DNA from: Xanthomonas citri pv. mangiferaeindicae
GTDB taxonomy: Bacteria; Pseudomonadota; Gammaproteobacteria; Xanthomonadales; Xanthomonadaceae
Assembly (NCBI GenBank): GCA_002240395.1
Contig: CP016836.1
Coordinates: 2,232,001 to 2,296,000, forward strand
Length of the DNA: 64,000 nt
Reading direction: 5' to 3'
Shown: positions 36,939-46,044 of the stretch, in pieces
Layout of the letters: each line of letters begins with the position of its first letter
How positions within the stretch are numbered: position 1 is the first letter of the stretch
Notes under the pieces: generated by a model
Seen by the model: only the letters and a program-made list of their open reading frames with translations
What the model was told of the DNA's origin: nothing
The model's database searches: none
Made by a program: the position numbers and the translations under genes

Positions 36939-36960
36939 GCGTCGCAAGACCTTGCGACGC
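36939..36960. terminator. Perfect hairpin between the methyltransferase and DUF1508 genes
   Basis: GCGTCGCAAG/CTTGCGACGC with a two-base centre, downstream of the methyltransferase gene (minus strand). It may end transcription of that gene before the broken DUF1508 gene; no T run. Confidence 0.45.
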
Positions 36961-36999
36961 ACCATCAAATGAGCGGTGTTGGGAGCTTATAGGCGACAG

Positions 37000-38211
37000 T
37001 TAAGAGCGGAGTCTATTTTCTTGTCTCAAAGCTCGATGGATTCGCGGGAGAACGCCGTGAGCAGCTATCCATGCGCAGTAATCCTGGTACGCGGGGTCTC
37101 GGGCAAGATGCCTTTCTTCGGTTTTTGCGCGGATGAAGTAAACGAAATTGATCGCGAGAAGCGCGATGCAGTGCCAGACTGCAGTCGTTGCATCAGACGA
37201 TGGAATGAAAGGGACTGATATCAGCCACCAAGAAATGTTCTTGCTTATATAGGCCGGATGCTTTGTGAACCTATAAGGGCCGCTAGTGATTATTCCTCTA
37301 TTGGTCAGATTGCTGAATCTGATGCCAAATGCGACTGTTGAAAGTGTATATATAGCCGTGAGCGTAAGTATCGCTAGTGCCCAAAGATAGTATATTGGGT
37401 GGCTGGTGGATAGCCAATTATTCCATTCAAATCCATCGCCGTATCTGAGCCCGGCCGATTGTAGCCATATGAAAATCGGGGGGTAGCAGGAGAGTGCGGC
37501 GCTCCACCCGATCCAGCTCGAATTGCTCGATCGTATATGAGCGTCGAGTCTCCGGGATGTCGAAAGGTAACCAACGGTACCGAATATCGTGTCTATCAGG
37601 TAAAGGACCGCAATCGACAGCGGGAACCAAGATGTGGCCAGCGTTTGATTGGAGGTGCTGAAGGTGTCTGACCAGTTGTAAGCGAAGCTCACCATCAAGG
37701 GCAGGAAGAACGCTTTGACAGCTTGATCTCTGATTTCAGAAACAGGGATATCCCTGATCTTTCGGCTCAGGAGTGCCCATCTTCCGAGGATTTCGATCCC
37801 GCATGGATCTGTGCTTGTAGTTCGAAAAATGTAAAGCGCTGCGCAGAGCGCGAGTGCTGGCCATATCGTGAAAAGGGCGTCCCAGAAGCCGGATATGACG
37901 GATGGTTGCGAGAGCGGAAGGATATTGAGCATCACTGCCCAGATTGCAGCCAATGCCATCAGGCCTACTGCCCTGTGCCTTCTGCGCTCACGGGCATCTT
38001 GCTTGACTAATGCTTCCGGACAAGTCGTCGGAGAATGGCGGCGCCATTCCAGCCACCACATTGGAGCGCCAGTGCAGAGGATCAACGCCGCTAGAGATGA
38101 GATGGGGGCTAGATCGAATGCTAGCGACGCCGCCAGCCCGACGGAGAAGCCAGTCAGGCCGCTTAGCCCCACTCTCAGGGGGACAGCCGTTGGCGGGGGC
38201 GGTGTTGTCAT
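37000..38211 (-). CDS. Polytopic membrane protein with ICMT/PEMT-type methyltransferase domain
   Basis: A 403-residue integral membrane protein from the ATG at 38211 (MTTPPPPTAV); an upstream in-frame ATG would lie inside the pilA terminator. About eight to ten hydrophobic segments are visible. Near the C-terminus, GPYRFTKHPAYISKNISWWL and RAKTEERHL are the signature of the isoprenylcysteine/phospholipid methyltransferase superfamily, which uses SAM at the membrane. The substrate is unknown; its position just downstream of pilA makes pilin or lipid modification conceivable. The DNA is much richer in A/T than the flanks, with many rare-for-this-genome codons, which suggests horizontal transfer. 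Confidence 0.75.
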   Translation of the reverse strand: MTTPPPPTAVPLRVGLSGLTGFSVGLAASLAFDLAPISSLAALILCTGAPMWWLEWRRHSPTTCPEALVKQDARERRRHRAVGLMALAAIWAVMLNILPLSQPSVISGFWDALFTIWPALALCAALYIFRTTSTDPCGIEILGRWALLSRKIRDIPVSEIRDQAVKAFFLPLMVSFAYNWSDTFSTSNQTLATSWFPLSIAVLYLIDTIFGTVGYLSTSRRLDAHIRSSNSSWIGWSAALSCYPPIFIWLQSAGLRYGDGFEWNNWLSTSHPIYYLWALAILTLTAIYTLSTVAFGIRFSNLTNRGIITSGPYRFTKHPAYISKNISWWLISVPFIPSSDATTAVWHCIALLAINFVYFIRAKTEERHLARDPAYQDYCAWIAAHGVLPRIHRALRQENRLRS

Positions 38212-38218
38212 ATGGTTG

Positions 38219-38251
38219 AAAAGTAAAGGGGGCAAAGCCCCCTTTACTTTT
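38219..38251 (-). terminator. Strong terminator after pilA
   Basis: Perfect 14-bp arms AAAAGTAAAGGGGG and CCCCCTTTACTTTT with loop CAAAG, starting 20 bases after the pilA stop. With A and T ends it can act in both directions. It should isolate the abundant pilA message from the downstream methyltransferase gene. Confidence 0.88.
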
Positions 38252-38271
38252 GTAATCGATGTATCGGCCTA

Positions 38272-38673
38272 TCAACCGCCAGTCGTGCCGCTCGTGCCAC
38301 CCGAACTCGAGCTGGTGCCTGCGGTCGCCGCCAATGCACAGCTCGCCGTTCCGGCGTTACAGGTCGTGCTCTTCTGACCTGCAGGATTCGACGTGGCTGC
38401 GAACGTGATGGAAGCGCCGCTGGCGACATTGGCTGCGGTGATCGGAGTCGAGATGGAAGCGCACGCCTTCGGCGCGTAGGTTTCCACCGTCATATTGGCA
38501 TGAACAGCGGAAACGGCTGAGTTCATATACGCCTTGGCTTCACCGAGGCAAGCATTCTCTGCTGCCTTAACGCGGTAGTTGTTGTAAGCCGGCAGCGCGA
38601 TGGCGGCCAGGATGGCAATGATCGCGACGACGATCATCAGTTCGATCAGGGTGAAACCTTTCTGCGTCTTCAT
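38272..38673 (-). CDS. pilA: PilA, major type IVa pilin
   Basis: A 133-residue prepilin. The short leader MKTQKG is followed by the classic [20 protein letters not shown], with Glu at position 5 of the mature protein; the prepilin peptidase cuts after Gly6. The rest has four Cys (in NACLG, KACAS, STTCN and ASCAL) and a Ser/Thr/Gly-rich tail [13 protein letters not shown] that may be glycosylated or flexible. The ATG at 38673 follows GGGGAG. A sigma-54 promoter lies about 100 bases upstream, a strong terminator follows, and pilR/pilS are encoded 4 kb away, as expected for PilSR control. Confidence 0.96.
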   Translation of the reverse strand: MKTQKGFTLIELMIVVAIIAILAAIALPAYNNYRVKAAENACLGEAKAYMNSAVSAVHANMTVETYAPKACASISTPITAANVASGASITFAATSNPAGQKSTTCNAGTASCALAATAGTSSSSGGTSGTTGG

Positions 38674-38770
38674 GGAGCAACTCCCCAAGGGTGGATGGAT
38701 TCACGTGCCTGGAAGGCGGCGGGTGCCGATCCGTGGGCAGCCGTGCGACATGCACGTGCACTAGGGGTGT

Positions 38771-38786
38771 CGCATGGGTCGTGCCA
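38771..38786 (-). promoter_or_regulatory. Sigma-54 (-24/-12) promoter of pilA
   Basis: On the minus strand, TGGCACG-ACCC-ATGCG (38786 to 38771) matches the TGGCACG-N4-TTGCA consensus with GG at -24 and GC at -12 at exact spacing. The transcript would start near 38760 and have a leader of about 85 bases before pilA. PilR (encoded at 42701-44098) is the expected activator. Confidence 0.8.
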
Positions 38787-38875
38787 ATCGTGCGAACGCG
38801 CTCGCTCGCGCGTTCTGAGCAGCTTTGTGGTGAACAACCGTGAGCGTTCTGCCCTGAAGCTGTCAGTTAAGGGCG

Positions 38876-38902
38876 CCTTGTGACGCTTCGCGTCAGGCAA
38901 GG
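38876..38902 (-). terminator. Hairpin between the histidine kinase gene and pilA
   Basis: CCTTG-TGACGC, loop TTC, GCGTCA-GG-CAAGG. It lies 210 bases past the kinase stop and 90 bases upstream of the pilA promoter, so it could end the kinase message; stem is interrupted by a two-base bulge. Confidence 0.4.
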
Positions 38903-39111
38903 GCAGCTTGCCGATGTGACTGTTGTCGCAGAAGGAGGTTTGCACGACGTGAGCATCGCCCGCGCGACCTGATATCGGCGGCGCGTCAATGAACTTGAGC
39001 GTCGATTGGGCCGTAGCGAGCTGCCCATCCCCGGCAAAGCGTCGCCCAGGCGCGTGCGCTTCGCCTGTGCAATTTCAAACACCCACGAATGTCGCGCGGG
39101 CCCAGGCTGCC

Positions 39112-40589
39112 TCAGTGCTGCTCGCCGGCCGCGGACCGGTGTCGGAGCGCCTGGCCCGAGACGCGTGATCTGCGGCTGCTACCGGTACGCACGGTCTCGG
39201 CGTCCTGCGCTTGCCGCGGCAGCACGATGCGGAAGGCGCTGCCCTGGCCCGGTGTGCTCTCGACGGTGATGTCGCCGCCGGCTTCGCGGACGAGATGGGC
39301 GGCGACGGCCAGGCCGAGGCCGGTGGCCTGGGCGGGGGGCGGGTGGTGAAGAACGGCTCGAAGCAGCGTGCGCGGGTAGTGGCGTCCATGCCGCGTCCGG
39401 TGTCGCGGGCGATGATCTCGACCCGGTCGAGCGCGTAGGGGGCGACGGACAGCGTGAACCGTCCGCCGTCGGGCATCGCCTGCTGGGCATTGGTGGCCAG
39501 GCCGAGCAGGATCAGTTCGAGGTGGGCGCGGTCGAAGTGGATCGCCAGGGCGGTGCTCGGGTCGAGGTCGAGGACCACGTCGACCGTGGGCAGGAAGGTC
39601 CGTCGTAGCACGGGCTCGAGGTCGGCAATGGCCTCGACGGCGTCGAAGGTCTCGGGCGCGGTGTCCTCGTGGCGGCTGAAGTCGACGAGGCGGTGGCTGG
39701 CCTCGCCGGCGCGGCGCGCGGCGGATTCGGCGCCGCGCAGGGCCGCCTTCATCTCCGCTGGGTCGTCGCTGGCGAGGCCACGGCCGGCATGGCCCATCAC
39801 CAGGGCCAGCAGGTGGTTGAAGTCGTGGGCGATGGTCGAGGCCAGGCGGCCGACGGCCTCCATCTTCTGGGCGTGCAGCAACTGGGTCTGCTGGCGCTCG
39901 CGCTGTTCGATCTCCAGCAGCAGCCGGTCGCGGGCGCGCGCGAGTTCAGTGCCGCGCTGGCGAGCGAGGCCCAGGCTCTGGTGCAGAGCGATCAGGGCCT
40001 GGTCGATGACGAAGGCGACGAGCGTCAGGCCGACCAGCGCCGCGCTCACGTTGAACGAGACGCGCCAAACGTGATCGGGGCTGACCATCAGTGCGCGCGT
40101 GTCGGTCCAGGCGCCGAGAATGAGCAGGCCGCCCAGCCAGGCGGTGGCGACCCATAACGCACGGCGCCCGATGAGAACGCCGGCGATTAGGATCGGCAGT
40201 AGGTGCAGCATCTGCTGCGGGCCGAGGACCATCAGGCCCCAGCGCGGGTAGGCGATCGACAGCACGACGAGGCTACCGAATACAAACGCATGAGCAGCCT
40301 GGCGCCAGAAACCGAGACGTGTGGCAACGAAGCTACCCCAGATCAGCGCGATGTTGACGAACGCCAGTCCGAGGATGACCGGATCCGTAGGGCCGCCGAG
40401 ACGTTCCCAGCCTAGCGCGGTTGCCACGGGGTGGTAGACGCCGTAAACGGCGAGCATCCCCTGCAGCATGGCCGCATTGCGGTGGACGACCGGATCGGGC
40501 GGTGATCCATGGCCGCGCGACGGTCGTGCGGCATCGGATGTTGGCGGTACGGTCCCTGTTCGTTTGAAGCTCGGCTTGCCTGACATCAT
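39112..40589 (-). pseudogene. Membrane sensor histidine kinase, frameshifted in the ATPase domain (probable sequence error)
   Basis: From the ATG at 40589 (after AGGGGG) the protein has about six transmembrane helices (residues about 35-215), a coiled-coil linker, the phospho-acceptor box [15 protein letters not shown], and an HATPase domain with the N box [13 protein letters not shown] and G1 box DTGRGMD. After [10 protein letters not shown] the frame breaks at a run of six C (six G, plus strand 39334-39339). Adding one C restores [14 protein letters not shown] (G2 box) and FRIVLPR, stop at 39112, for 492 residues. As written the kinase lacks the G2 box. No response regulator is adjacent. 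Homopolymer error or true loss cannot be told apart here. Confidence 0.82.
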
Positions 40590-40674
40590 GTGTTCCCCCT
40601 GGCAGCGAGTATATTGGGTGGCGGCCCGCCTCTCCTCTCCAGCGCCATGGCGCTGCCGTCCGCCGAGGTTCCTG

Positions 40675-42609
40675 ATGCCCCATTGTTCCGTTCGTCTCGC
40701 CCGTGCGGTGCTGTTGCTCGCGTCCGTGCTGCCATGCATGTCTGTGCTGGCCCAGGGCGCGCCCGCCGCCCCACCCCATGTGGAACGGATTCGGCATTGT
40801 CACCATTTGGCGGTGATCGAGCCTGCACAAGGCCTTGTCGCGGCACAGGCGCTGTTGGCCGACGGCGGGTTGCCTGCCGAGGCCCGGGCGATGGCGACCA
40901 TTTGTCTAGGCGTGGCGCAATTGTCGTCGGGGCAAGGCGAGGCGGCGGGGGAGACTGCGAAGCAAGCGCTTGCGCTGTTGGACGATCCCCGAGTGCCCGC
41001 TGAGGTGCGGACAACCGGGCACACCCGGATCGCGCCACTGGTCGCCCGAACTGGGCGACCGGATCTGGCGCTCGAGCTGGTGCAGGCATCGCTGTCTGAG
41101 GCGATGCGCACCAAGAACGCGCCCGAGCAGCTCAACGCATTGATCACGATTGCCCATCTGCGAGGGAACGATTTCGACGATCCTGAAGGTGCGTTGCCGT
41201 TCTTCGAACAGGCGTTGGCGCTTGATCGCAAATTGGGTATGCCGGACACGCCGCAAAACATCACGCTGCGTCACGATCTGGCAGTGACGTTGGCGCAGAT
41301 CGGCAAGCTCGAGAAGGCTTCGGTTCTGTTCGACGAGGTCGACGCAGCAGCGGCCAAGTTCCCTGACATGCAGGGTATTCGCAACAGGGTCGGGATCCAC
41401 CGCGCGGAAACAGCTCGTAATGAGGGGGATCTGCAGCGGGCTGAGGCACTGTTTCGCTCGGTGATTGAACGAGCGCGCGAGATGGGGGATGCCAGCGCTG
41501 AGGCAGGCGCCACTGATGGCTTGGCCCGGGTGCTGCTGGCCAAGGGGCAAGCCGAGGCTGCCAAGCCCTACGCCGAACGTGCGTTGGCGCTCGCTGAAGA
41601 CGCGCGGATGCCGTCGGGTCATCGCAGTTCGCTGTACCTGATGGCCGATGTCGCCACTGCGCTGGGCGACACGAACGCGGCGGCCGAGTATGCGAGTCGC
41701 GCGCGTGAACTCGACCGGGCGAACAGCCGTGATCAGACGGCTCGGCAGCTGGCGCGACTACAGGCTGAAGCGGAACGCGATCTGCAGCCCGAGCAAGTCG
41801 TCGCGCGCCAGGCCGCGGCGCGCAATCGCATGCTTCGCGACCTCGGGCTGGCTACGCTGGCGATCATCGCGCTGGTCTCCCTGGCGTTGTTGATCCGCAC
41901 GCGCCGGCAAAAGCATCGCCTGGCGGAGTTGAGCACGATCGATCCCTTGACCGGGCTGGCGAACCGCCGCGCCGCCGATGGCGCGCTGCAGGCACTGACC
42001 GCCGACGGCCGGCCTGCGGCATTGCTGCTCTTGGACGTAGATGCGTTCAAGTCGATCAACGATCGCTTCGGTCACGACATCGGCGACGCCGCGCTGGTCG
42101 AGGTCGCTCGCTGCCTGCGTGAGGCCTGCGACGCGGACGATGTGGTGGCGCGCTGGGGCGGCGAGGAGTTTTTGGTCGCGCGCGGCGACACCTCGCGCAT
42201 GGCCGCGTTCGCGCTGGCCGAGCATCTGCGTCGGCAGATCGAGCGGTTGCGCGTGGACGATGGCCGAGGCGGCACGCTGCCGCTGACGGTCTCGACCGGG
42301 GTGTCGTCGTTGCCGGTGTTCCCGGGCGATACGCCGCGCTGGCAGGACGCGATCCGTGTTGCAGACCGGGCGCTATACGTGGCCAAGCGCGCCGGCCGCA
42401 ACGCCTGGGCGGGTGTCTGGGGCCTGGAGGCCGGTAACGGCGTGGATGTCTACAGCGTCTTGGACAATCCGCAGCATGCCCTGCAGCAGGGCTGGATCGA
42501 GATTGGCGGTAACCGGCCGATGGATTGGTCGCAGGTACGGCCCAAGGCGACAGGGGGCACGAGAGGGGGCGGTGGTCCGGTGCGACAGGAGACGGCCAAG
42601 CGGCCATGA
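40675..42609 (+). CDS. Diguanylate cyclase with periplasmic TPR sensor domain
   Basis: A 644-residue protein. Signal peptide (MPHCSVRLARAVLLLASVLP, cleavage near VLAQG), then a large TPR-like helical region (about residues 60-370) in the periplasm, one transmembrane helix (LGLATLAIIALVSLALLI, about 385-405) and a cytoplasmic GGDEF domain. The active site reads RWGGEEF, so c-di-GMP synthesis is expected. The inhibitory RxxD site is absent (DADD at that place), so product feedback is probably lacking. Start chosen at the ATG following GAGG and giving the signal peptide. It is divergent from the histidine kinase gene and convergent with pilR. Confidence 0.88.
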   Translation: MPHCSVRLARAVLLLASVLPCMSVLAQGAPAAPPHVERIRHCHHLAVIEPAQGLVAAQALLADGGLPAEARAMATICLGVAQLSSGQGEAAGETAKQALALLDDPRVPAEVRTTGHTRIAPLVARTGRPDLALELVQASLSEAMRTKNAPEQLNALITIAHLRGNDFDDPEGALPFFEQALALDRKLGMPDTPQNITLRHDLAVTLAQIGKLEKASVLFDEVDAAAAKFPDMQGIRNRVGIHRAETARNEGDLQRAEALFRSVIERAREMGDASAEAGATDGLARVLLAKGQAEAAKPYAERALALAEDARMPSGHRSSLYLMADVATALGDTNAAAEYASRARELDRANSRDQTARQLARLQAEAERDLQPEQVVARQAAARNRMLRDLGLATLAIIALVSLALLIRTRRQKHRLAELSTIDPLTGLANRRAADGALQALTADGRPAALLLLDVDAFKSINDRFGHDIGDAALVEVARCLREACDADDVVARWGGEEFLVARGDTSRMAAFALAEHLRRQIERLRVDDGRGGTLPLTVSTGVSSLPVFPGDTPRWQDAIRVADRALYVAKRAGRNAWAGVWGLEAGNGVDVYSVLDNPQHALQQGWIEIGGNRPMDWSQVRPKATGGTRGGGGPVRQETAKRP

Positions 42610-42639
42610 TCCAAGAAGCCAGGATCTAGAACCAAAACC

Positions 42640-42680
42640 GGGGTCAGAGTGCAATTTCAAAGAAATTGCACTCTGACCCC
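42640..42680. repeat. REP-like perfect palindrome, copy 2
   Basis: GGGGTCAGAGTGCAATTTC (42640-42658) and its exact complement (42662-42680), separated by three A. The core equals that of copy 1 at 2391-2433, including the preceding AACCG. It sits between the convergent ends of the diguanylate cyclase and pilR genes, where it could also serve as a two-way terminator. Confidence 0.8.
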
Positions 42681-42700
42681 GATTTCGCTCCGACTTGGTT

Positions 42701-44098
42701 TCAGTCGATGCCGAGCTTTTTGAGCTTGTAGCGCAGGGCGCGGAAGGTAATGCCGAGAACGGCTGCGGTCTTGGTCTTGTTGTAGCGATTTTCCTGCAGT
42801 GCCTGCTGGATCGCGGCGCGCTCGATGTCTTCGATGTACGAGGGCAGCGCCGTGCCGGCGGTCTCGTAGGGGCTGAGCGTGCGCGGGTCGGGCGGCAGGC
42901 GGGCACCGGCCTGGGCCGCGGCGGCGGGGCTGTTGGCCATGCCGGGCTGGGCGATCGGCAGGTGCAGGTCGGCGGCGGTGATGCGGTCGCCATCGGCCAT
43001 CGCCAGGGCGCGTTCGAGGATGTTTTCCAGTTCGCGGATATTGCCGGGGAAGGCGTGCGCCTCGAGGGCAGCGATCGCGTCCGGCGCGAGCATGGGCGCC
43101 GGGCGACGCATGGCCTGGGCGAGCCGGCGCAGGATGGCGTCCGACAGCAGCGGCAGGTCGCCGGCGCGTTCGCGCAGCGGCGGCACGGTCAGGCCGATGA
43201 CGTTGATGCGGTAATAGAGGTCGTGGCGGAAGCGGCCTTCGTCGACGAGCGTCGCCAGGTCTTTGTGCGTGGCCGACAGGATGCGCACGTCAACCTGCAC
43301 TTCGGCCGAGGCGCCGACGGGGCGCACCGATTTTTCCTGGATCGCGCGCAGCAGCTTGACCTGCATCGGCAGCGGCAGTTCGGCCACTTCGTCGAGGAAC
43401 AGCGTGCCGCCTTCGGCCGCCTGGAACAGGCCCGGCTTGTCGCTGTGCGCGCCGGTGAAGCTGCCCTTGCGGTGCCCGAAGAACTCGCTCTCCATGAGCT
43501 CGGTGGGAATCGCGCCGCAGTTGACCGGCACGAACGGTCCGCCGGCGCGTGCGCTCTGCGCATGCAGCATGCGCGCGACGAGTTCCTTGCCGGTGCCCGA
43601 TTCGCCGTTGATGCAGACCGGCGCCTGGCTGCGTGCCACCTTGGCCAGTGTATTGCGCAGCGTGACCATGGCCTCGGACTTGCCGAGCAGGCGGCCGCCG
43701 GCCGCGTCGTCGCTGTGGCGACCACGCTCGCCCAGTTCCAGCGCCTGGCGCACCAGGCCGCGCAGCACGTTGATGTCGACGGGCTTGCTGACGAAATCGA
43801 ACGCGCCGGCCTTCAACGCATCGACTGCGGCCTCGACGTTGCCGTAGGCGGTGATCACCGCGACCGGGGTGCCGGGAAAGCGCGTGTTGATCTCGCCGAC
43901 CAGGTCCAGGCCCGAGCCATCGGGTAGGCGCATGTCGGTCAGGCACAGGTCGTAGTGACCGTTGGCCAGCAGTTCGCGAGCAGCCGCGAGATTCGGCGCG
44001 GTCTCGGTACGCAGGCCCATGCGGCCCAATGTGAGGACCAGCAGTTCGCGGATGTCGTGTTCGTCGTCGACGATCAGGGCGCTGCGGTGCTCGCTCAT
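42701..44098 (-). CDS. pilR: PilR, sigma-54-dependent response regulator of pilin expression
   Basis: A 465-residue NtrC-type activator. The receiver domain has the acidic pair DD at 11-12 and phospho-acceptor Asp55 (LTDMRLPDGSG), with Thr and Lys in VITAYG and SKPVD. The AAA+ domain has Walker A GESGTGKE (165-172), the sigma-54 loop GSFTGA (212-217; usually GAFTGA), Walker B GGTLFLDEVAEL and the Arg finger region. The C-terminal Fis-type helix-turn-helix ends FRALRYKLKKLGID. The ATG at 44098 starts MSEHRSALIV. It lies downstream of pilS on the same strand and very probably activates the sigma-54 promoter of pilA. Confidence 0.96.
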   Translation of the reverse strand: MSEHRSALIVDDEHDIRELLVLTLGRMGLRTETAPNLAAARELLANGHYDLCLTDMRLPDGSGLDLVGEINTRFPGTPVAVITAYGNVEAAVDALKAGAFDFVSKPVDINVLRGLVRQALELGERGRHSDDAAGGRLLGKSEAMVTLRNTLAKVARSQAPVCINGESGTGKELVARMLHAQSARAGGPFVPVNCGAIPTELMESEFFGHRKGSFTGAHSDKPGLFQAAEGGTLFLDEVAELPLPMQVKLLRAIQEKSVRPVGASAEVQVDVRILSATHKDLATLVDEGRFRHDLYYRINVIGLTVPPLRERAGDLPLLSDAILRRLAQAMRRPAPMLAPDAIAALEAHAFPGNIRELENILERALAMADGDRITAADLHLPIAQPGMANSPAAAAQAGARLPPDPRTLSPYETAGTALPSYIEDIERAAIQQALQENRYNKTKTAAVLGITFRALRYKLKKLGID

Positions 44099-44275
44099 CG
44101 AAATCTGGCTGGACGCTTGGCTTTTGCGGGGTGACCCATAGTGACAGCTTTTGCCAATAGTGACGAGGGTCACACTGGTGACGCCGGTCACACCGAACGC
44201 GGCCGGGAGCCTGTTTTCGTGAGGGTTCGTGCGTTTTCCTCGTCGTCCGGGCCTGCGCGAGAGGCAGGCTGCGGT

Positions 44276-45850
44276 TCAGCCGCGCAGCGTACCGCGCCGT
44301 ACTGAGAGCGCGATCCGGAAGCACGCGCCGCCGCCCGGTGCCGGGACATAGTCGAGCCGTGCTTCGTTGGCGCGGCACAGTTCGTGGGCGATGTAGAGCC
44401 CCAGGCCCGTGCCGCTTTCTGAGGTGGTGAAAAACGGTCGGAACAGCTGCGCCAGGGCGGTGTCCTCGATGCCGGGCCCGCGATCGCACACGCTGATGCA
44501 GGGGCGCTCGCCGTCTTCGATGCGCAAGGTGATGCGCGCCGGCTCGCCGGGCTGGCGTCCATAGCGCACGGCGTTGTTGACCAGTGCGGTGAGCACCTGG
44601 TGCAGGTGGCGGGGGTCGACTACCGCGCGTACGCAGGCGGTGTCGCAGTCCACGTCCAGGCTGGCGTTATCGTCGGTGACGATCAGCCGGTAGTCCTGCA
44701 CGAACGCATGCGCAGCCGCGACCAGCTCGACGGGTTCGGGCCGGGCGCGTTCGCGGCGCGCCAGGCCGAGCACGCTTTCGACGATGCCGTTGGTGCGCAC
44801 GCATTGCTGGTGGACGATCTGCAACAGGCGGCGATCGCCATCCTGGATGGCGTCCGATTCTTCGAGCAACTGCGTCGCGTAGCTGATGGCCGCCAGCGGG
44901 TTGCGGATCTCGTGGGCGAGGCTGGCGGAGAACCGGCCCATCGTGGCGAGGGTCAGCGATTCGGCACGGCGGGTGACCAGCGAGGTGTCGTCGAGGAACA
45001 CCAGGGTGTTGTCGCCATCGGCGAGCAGGCGCACGAAGCGCGGCATGACATCGACATGTTCGCGCAAGGCGAGTGGCGCGTCGTCGCTGCTGCCGCTGCG
45101 CAGCCAACTGGCCAGGCGCAGCGCCAGCGGCGGCGACAGGCGCGATAGCGGGCGGCCATGCGGGTCGCCGTCGGCATCGAGCAGCGCAAGTGCCGCCTCG
45201 TTGGCCCGGCGCACATGGCCGGCACCGTCGACGAGCAGTACGCCGGTCTGCATGCGGCGGATGATCAGCTCGTTGATCTCGGCCAGGCTTTCGGCCTCGG
45301 CCTCGTGGTGGTCGGCCAGCGCCTGGCTTTCGCGGATCTGCTTGCCCAGCAGCCGGGTCAGCGAGGCGGCGGCGAACAGGCCGAGCGCGAACATCAGCGG
45401 CTCGGCGACCGGGCGCGTCGGCGCGCGAGCGCTGGTCAGCCCCACGAGCGGGCCGATCAGCAGCGACGCGGCCGCCGCCACGCAGATCAGCAGGCTGACG
45501 CGCAGGTTCACGAACAGCGAGGCTGCCGCGACATTGAACAGCAGCAGCATCGCCACACCGGGCGCGACATCGGGCGCAGCATGGCTGGTCAGCGCTGCGA
45601 CCAGGATGTCCACGCCGATGCCGACCGTCGCGTGGGCGGCGTAGTCCGGGTTGGGCGCACGGGCGTGGATCAACAGGCCGACCGAGGCGACCAGGTAGCC
45701 CAGGCTCACCGGCACCGCGATCGCGGCGATCTCCACGCCGCCCAACGCCTCGCCCCAGGGGCTGAAGACGACCAGCGCCAGCAGTGCGGCCTCCAGGACC
45801 CGGTAGAGCGAGAACAGGGCCAGTTCGCGCTGCATCAGCGACCGGGACAT
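44276..45850 (-). CDS. pilS: PilS, sensor histidine kinase partner of PilR
   Basis: A 524-residue inner-membrane kinase from the ATG at 45850 (MSRSLMQREL). Six transmembrane helices lie in residues about 15-185, followed by a PAS-like domain (QTGVLLVDGAGHVRRANEAAL), the phospho-acceptor box FSASLAHEIRNPLAAIS, the N box LVNNAVRYG, and G boxes in CDRGPGIED and SGTGLGLYIAHEL. A longer start at 45958 would add an unlikely Arg/Pro-rich stretch running into the sucC promoter region. It is divergent from sucC, the usual neighbour in this family of bacteria. Confidence 0.95.
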   Translation of the reverse strand: MSRSLMQRELALFSLYRVLEAALLALVVFSPWGEALGGVEIAAIAVPVSLGYLVASVGLLIHARAPNPDYAAHATVGIGVDILVAALTSHAAPDVAPGVAMLLLFNVAAASLFVNLRVSLLICVAAAASLLIGPLVGLTSARAPTRPVAEPLMFALGLFAAASLTRLLGKQIRESQALADHHEAEAESLAEINELIIRRMQTGVLLVDGAGHVRRANEAALALLDADGDPHGRPLSRLSPPLALRLASWLRSGSSDDAPLALREHVDVMPRFVRLLADGDNTLVFLDDTSLVTRRAESLTLATMGRFSASLAHEIRNPLAAISYATQLLEESDAIQDGDRRLLQIVHQQCVRTNGIVESVLGLARRERARPEPVELVAAAHAFVQDYRLIVTDDNASLDVDCDTACVRAVVDPRHLHQVLTALVNNAVRYGRQPGEPARITLRIEDGERPCISVCDRGPGIEDTALAQLFRPFFTTSESGTGLGLYIAHELCRANEARLDYVPAPGGGACFRIALSVRRGTLRG

Positions 45851-46044
45851 CGCGGGGGCGGCCAGCGGCACGGGGGCTCCAGGGGGACGGTCCGGCGCCA
45901 GTATAGGCAGGCGCCGACAGTCCCGGTCGCCCCCCGGTTTTGCCCGGCGGGCGCGCATGCGCGAGAATGGCGGACCCCGTCGGCCCGCCGCGCCCTGTGC
46001 GCCCGCCGGCGGTCGGCGACATTTCCTTCCCGTACGGACCCCAC

